DNA from: Candidatus Poribacteria bacterium
GTDB taxonomy: Bacteria; Poribacteria; WGA-4E; WGA-3G
Direction of reading: 5' to 3'
Assembly (NCBI GenBank): GCA_012267415.1
Contig: JAAXGN010000044.1
Location: 156,591-220,590, forward strand
Length of the DNA: 64,000 bases
Every line of letters starts with the position of its first letter. Position 1 is the first letter of the stretch. Position numbers and translations under genes: made by a program. Below the pieces are notes generated by a model. It was not told the origin of the DNA. It saw only the letters and a list, made by a program, of their open reading frames with translations, and ran no database searches. This document shows, piece by piece, positions 61,364 through 64,000 of this stretch.

Positions 61364-61471
61364 TATAGTAAAATCAATAATTAATGAGACAATTACGTAT
61401 TTACAAAAATCACCCCTCGTAGGGGCGAGGTCCCCTCGCCCGTTGTAGAGTGTATCATTAAAGTCTACTAT
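61364..61471. mobile_element. A-type element, copy A7, overlapping a gene end
   Basis: It starts TATAGTAAAATCAATAATTA and ends in the inverted form of CATAGTAGACTTTAATG. The core is the GTAG hairpin at 61419-61444. The right end supplies the last residues and TAA stop of HEPN-MNT copy 2. Confidence 0.65.
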
Positions 61472-62216
61472 GATTTCCGTTATTTGATAACTTCAGTTCA
61501 ATTCGAACGGCTTCACGTATTTCTCTACAGATACGCATGGCGTTCTCTGCATCACTTGCGGTGGCAATCTGCTCTGGATAGCGAGAATCCACTGCATGTT
61601 TTGTCAATGTTGATAGATCAACCTGCCATACACGCCATGCAGGTATTGTCGGTAAAATTAAGTCTAATAGGTCATTCAGATTATGTGTTCTCTGTATAGG
61701 AATGTTATTCTCTTGAAGCCACGCCTTTAGATATTTTTCTACACACTGTTGTGCCAAAAAACAGATAACATGGTATACAGGATTCTGTCCTTGATAATTC
61801 TCCTCAGCTACAGAATAATCACCTTCAGCCTTTTCTACCCATTCTAAGGTTATCGGGTTCATTTCTGTATTCTCTTTTTTGTGTGGTATGATATAGAAAC
61901 CGTCGGTTTCATAGAGCACTTGACCCTTCTCAGTGACTTCACGCAGAAACCAATCATTGTATGAAAGACGATATGCAATGTATTCTGGAGAACGGACGAG
62001 TAAGTCAATATTAAATCGACTCGGAATCAGTTTCTTAATCTCAACTTCTCTGTCGCGTACTTCAGATTTTTCAACCGGCATTACAACTAAGAGATCAACA
62101 TCAGAGTTTTCAGTTGGTATACCATAGGCGTAAGAGCCGTAGAGGATTATCTGCAATGGTGCGAATTCACGCACGATATCATCACAAGCAGCTAAAATCT
62201 CTTCGCGAGTTACCAT
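61458..62216 (-). CDS. HEPN-MNT fusion protein, copy 2
   Basis: The 252-residue protein has the same architecture as copy 1 with GSYAYGIPTENSDVD and the HEPN phrases AEGDYSVAEENYQ, FLAQQCVEKYLKAWLQ and SRYPEQIATAS. Most of the sequence is identical to copy 1 at protein and DNA level, so the duplication is recent. Differences cluster at about residues 136-145 and in the last few residues. The final HSRL and stop codon come from repeat element A7 instead of the NSEG end of copy 1. It starts ten bases after the PhyH-HEAT gene. Confidence 0.88.
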   Translation of the reverse strand: MVTREEILAACDDIVREFAPLQIILYGSYAYGIPTENSDVDLLVVMPVEKSEVRDREVEIKKLIPSRFNIDLLVRSPEYIAYRLSYNDWFLREVTEKGQVLYETDGFYIIPHKKENTEMNPITLEWVEKAEGDYSVAEENYQGQNPVYHVICFLAQQCVEKYLKAWLQENNIPIQRTHNLNDLLDLILPTIPAWRVWQVDLSTLTKHAVDSRYPEQIATASDAENAMRICREIREAVRIELKLSNNGNHSRL

Positions 62217-62226
62217 TGAAACGATC

Positions 62227-63732
62227 CTAATATTTGCTTTCCTGATTGGTAATAGCGCACCATCTTGCAGTCAACAGATAGTCGAAGAGCGCAGTTTCCG
62301 CCTCAGGTGTCCCGATGCGCTTTAATGCATGTATAGAATTGTCACGCACATAACGATTCTTATCTGACAAAGCAGACTTCAAAACAGGAACCGCGTCGCT
62401 GGAAGCAGGACCAATCTGTGCTAATGCCAATGCAGACTCAAAACGGACTTGTACGTCCTCATCGTTTGTCAACATATCAATCAAAGTCGGTACTGCCGAT
62501 GACGCAGAGGTTCCGATACCCCCTAATGCCTCTGGTATATACCGTCGCACCTCAACCTTACTATCTTTAGCACGATGTATCAATGCATCAACTGCAGGTG
62601 CTGCGCCAGAACCTATCTGTGCTAATGCGTAAGTCGCTTCAACACGTACTGCATCATTTTCATGATCCATCATTTCACAGAGTGCGGAAACAGCAGGTTC
62701 ACCAATTGCCGCAAGTCCATACGCAGCTAACCGACGTGCAGAGTCCTTATCATCTGTCAGTTTCTCAATTAATGAACCAACTGCAGGTTCACCGATTGCC
62801 CCCAGAGAATATGCAGCATTTAAGCGGACAGGTTCAAAATCATCACATAAGGCTCCACTCAAACTTTGGACAGCGTCAGCAGCAGATTCTCCTAACATCC
62901 CCAACGCATCGGCAGCATCAGAACGGACATTCGGATTCTCATCACTTAATGCTTCAATATTACGTGCTACGTTTCCATTCGCCTGATGTGCTGTCTGTGC
63001 GTCTGATCCTCCCGACATCCAATTCCACATGTGTCGCCACGCAGTCTCATGCTTCTTAGCTGCGGGATTATCACTTTCATCAAACGACCCAGATTTCCAT
63101 TCCGGTTCTTTTACATCCCACTCCGGCTTCTTCGGCTCATCAAGGCGAATAAACTGAAATTTCATCATGTAACGTGTTTTGTCTGTCTGGTTCGCCATAG
63201 CGCGATGCCACAAGTCAAAGTGAATTATGGTAACTGTACCCGCTTCGCCAGGAAGTGCTATCTCTCCCTCATTGTTATCAGTAATCCTATGACTATAGTA
63301 TTGAGTTCCAGACAGAACGCTTGAGGGACCGATTTCAACAGGTGTATCCTGTGGATAGTAAAACGCCATTGCCCATCTCGGACGGTGATGTCGCACCTTC
63401 TGATGTCCCCAGTAACTATCCTTATGAAAACCTTGTCCACCACTATGCGGTGCATTTCGATGTGGGTGACGATGTGAATGCATCACGTAATTCTCACCTA
63501 AAATGCTGCTAAATGCACCCCGAACTACAGGGTCCTCAAACACCGCTTGTAATTCTGGAACACGTGGTAGGATGTTATTCCCTAAGTTACCTTCTTTCTC
63601 GGTAGTTTCCTGTGTTTTGCGATATATCGTCTCATGAACGCTTCTCGGCAAATCAGTTTTCACTGTAACATGTCCGTTGACAATGAAATCTCGCATCTGC
63701 TCATCGCTAAATAGATTAGATTCTTGCATCAT
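62227..63732 (-). CDS. PhyH dioxygenase - HEAT repeat fusion protein
   Basis: ATG 63732 (or 63729) follows GGAGATCTG; ten further upstream codons run into an E-type end. The 501-residue protein has a PhyH domain (about 1-215) with the iron motif FHKDSYWG (HxD intact), a FYYPQDTP segment, VLSGTQYY, and HFDLWHRAMAN with the distal His and TRYMMKF. From about residue 255 it carries seven HEAT-type repeats (VRSDAADALGMLGESA, VRLNAAYSLGAIGEPA, VRVEATYALAQIGSGA, VRFESALALAQIGPAS). It is the first gene of the collinear minus-strand cluster. The repeats probably bind a protein partner. Confidence 0.88.
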   Translation of the reverse strand: MMQESNLFSDEQMRDFIVNGHVTVKTDLPRSVHETIYRKTQETTEKEGNLGNNILPRVPELQAVFEDPVVRGAFSSILGENYVMHSHRHPHRNAPHSGGQGFHKDSYWGHQKVRHHRPRWAMAFYYPQDTPVEIGPSSVLSGTQYYSHRITDNNEGEIALPGEAGTVTIIHFDLWHRAMANQTDKTRYMMKFQFIRLDEPKKPEWDVKEPEWKSGSFDESDNPAAKKHETAWRHMWNWMSGGSDAQTAHQANGNVARNIEALSDENPNVRSDAADALGMLGESAADAVQSLSGALCDDFEPVRLNAAYSLGAIGEPAVGSLIEKLTDDKDSARRLAAYGLAAIGEPAVSALCEMMDHENDAVRVEATYALAQIGSGAAPAVDALIHRAKDSKVEVRRYIPEALGGIGTSASSAVPTLIDMLTNDEDVQVRFESALALAQIGPASSDAVPVLKSALSDKNRYVRDNSIHALKRIGTPEAETALFDYLLTARWCAITNQESKY

Positions 63733-63753
63733 CAGATCTCCATTTGTATATAA

Positions 63754-63779
63754 GGGTGACATTAACTTTACACACGCCT
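63754..63779. repeat. Solitary E-type end upstream of the PhyH-HEAT gene
   Basis: GTGACATTAACTTTACACACG resembles the right end of the E-type elements, with GGGTGAC before it. No partner end lies in the remaining 220 bases. The rest of 63780-64000 holds AT-rich DNA and the hairpin below. Confidence 0.4.
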
Positions 63780-63944
63780 GTTACTATTTTACTTGACTTT
63801 TGAATTAATTTCACACAATTTTTTTCAATTATGTCATTTATTCTTGTGATAATGCGAAATAGTTTACAGAACACCACTTTTTGTGTATGATTAACGTTAT
63901 TATTCATATATGGTGAAATATGAAAATAATTGGACACCTTACTT

Positions 63945-63970
63945 GTAGGAGCGATCTCCGAATCGCGACT
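63945..63970 (+). repeat. GTAG hairpin at the right edge
   Basis: GTAGGAGCGATCTCCGAATC and following bases are identical to the hairpin in A1 (15483-15508). It is followed by CCGTTGATGGTCGGGAATCG, the inverse of the phrase after the dnaJ hairpins. Confidence 0.7.
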
Positions 63971-64000
63971 AAACCCGTTGATGGTCGGGAATCGGAGTTC

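Noticed and set aside
1..64000. Prophage, integrative element or tRNA genes
   Set aside because: No integrase, phage structural gene, transposase or tRNA-like cloverleaf was recognised on either strand. All mobile sequences seen are non-coding.

Overview
The window looks like a piece of chromosome from an uncultivated Gram-negative bacterium, most likely Candidatus Poribacteria or a relative in the FCB/PVC sphere. The reasons are outer-membrane assembly genes (bamA, skp, lpxD, lolC, lolD), a sulfatase, two PhyH-family dioxygenases, CotH, LamG and WD40 proteins, a cytochrome/FGE-like fusion, an archaeal-type ether-lipid gene pair, modest G+C by eye, and very many short palindromic repeats. The taxonomic call is inference. 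No rRNA, tRNA, prophage or CRISPR array was found.

Layout. 1-10.7 kb: accessory genes (BMP lipoprotein cut by the window edge, pectate-lyase-like protein, PAP2 phosphatase, sulfatase, small membrane protein, Nudix, PhyH, CotH, beta-helix protein). 10.8-27.3 kb: a housekeeping and envelope block, all on +: lysS, GNAT, lolC, lolD, ilvE, bamA, skp, lpxD, a UbiA-type prenyltransferase, a TrmH methyltransferase, a GGGP synthase, grpE, dnaJ, prmA. 27.3-34 kb: diheme protein, LmbE deacetylase, tandem PurS, SMP-30, cupin, M20 peptidase, pseudopilin and prepilin peptidase. 34.2-37.3 kb: a large cytochrome/FGE-like fusion. 37.4-41.5 kb: a two-gene cassette (FRG-TPR-TaqI-like specificity protein overlapping an SMC/RecF-like ATPase) that is the best candidate for an undescribed defence-type system. 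41.6-53 kb: nitroreductase, amidohydrolase, TPR lipoprotein, DNRLRE protein, phosphodiester glycosidase, folB, moaD-moaE, argE-like, LamG protein, uvrA. 53.2-63.7 kb: a collinear minus-strand cluster of two WD40 paralogues, a tandem nucleotidyltransferase protein, two near-identical HEPN-MNT fusions around a coiled-coil protein, and a PhyH-HEAT fusion.

The intergenic DNA is the second main story. Hairpins that begin with GTAG, like RAYT-mobilised REPs, sit in almost every gap. They lie inside several distinct inverted-repeat shells, called here A, B, C, D, E and G. The same hairpin occurs in different shells, shells are nested in one another, and one copy appears chimeric. Shell ends supply a start region for one gene and stop codons for two others. 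One E-type element keeps a 7-8 bp target duplication.

The envelope genes probably work together: LolCD in lipoprotein sorting, BamA and Skp in outer-membrane protein assembly, and LpxD in lipid A synthesis. The neighbouring GGGP synthase and UbiA homologue would make the first and second ether bonds of archaeal-type lipids. Start codons were re-chosen by ribosome binding site and family length where the longest open frame ran into repeats.
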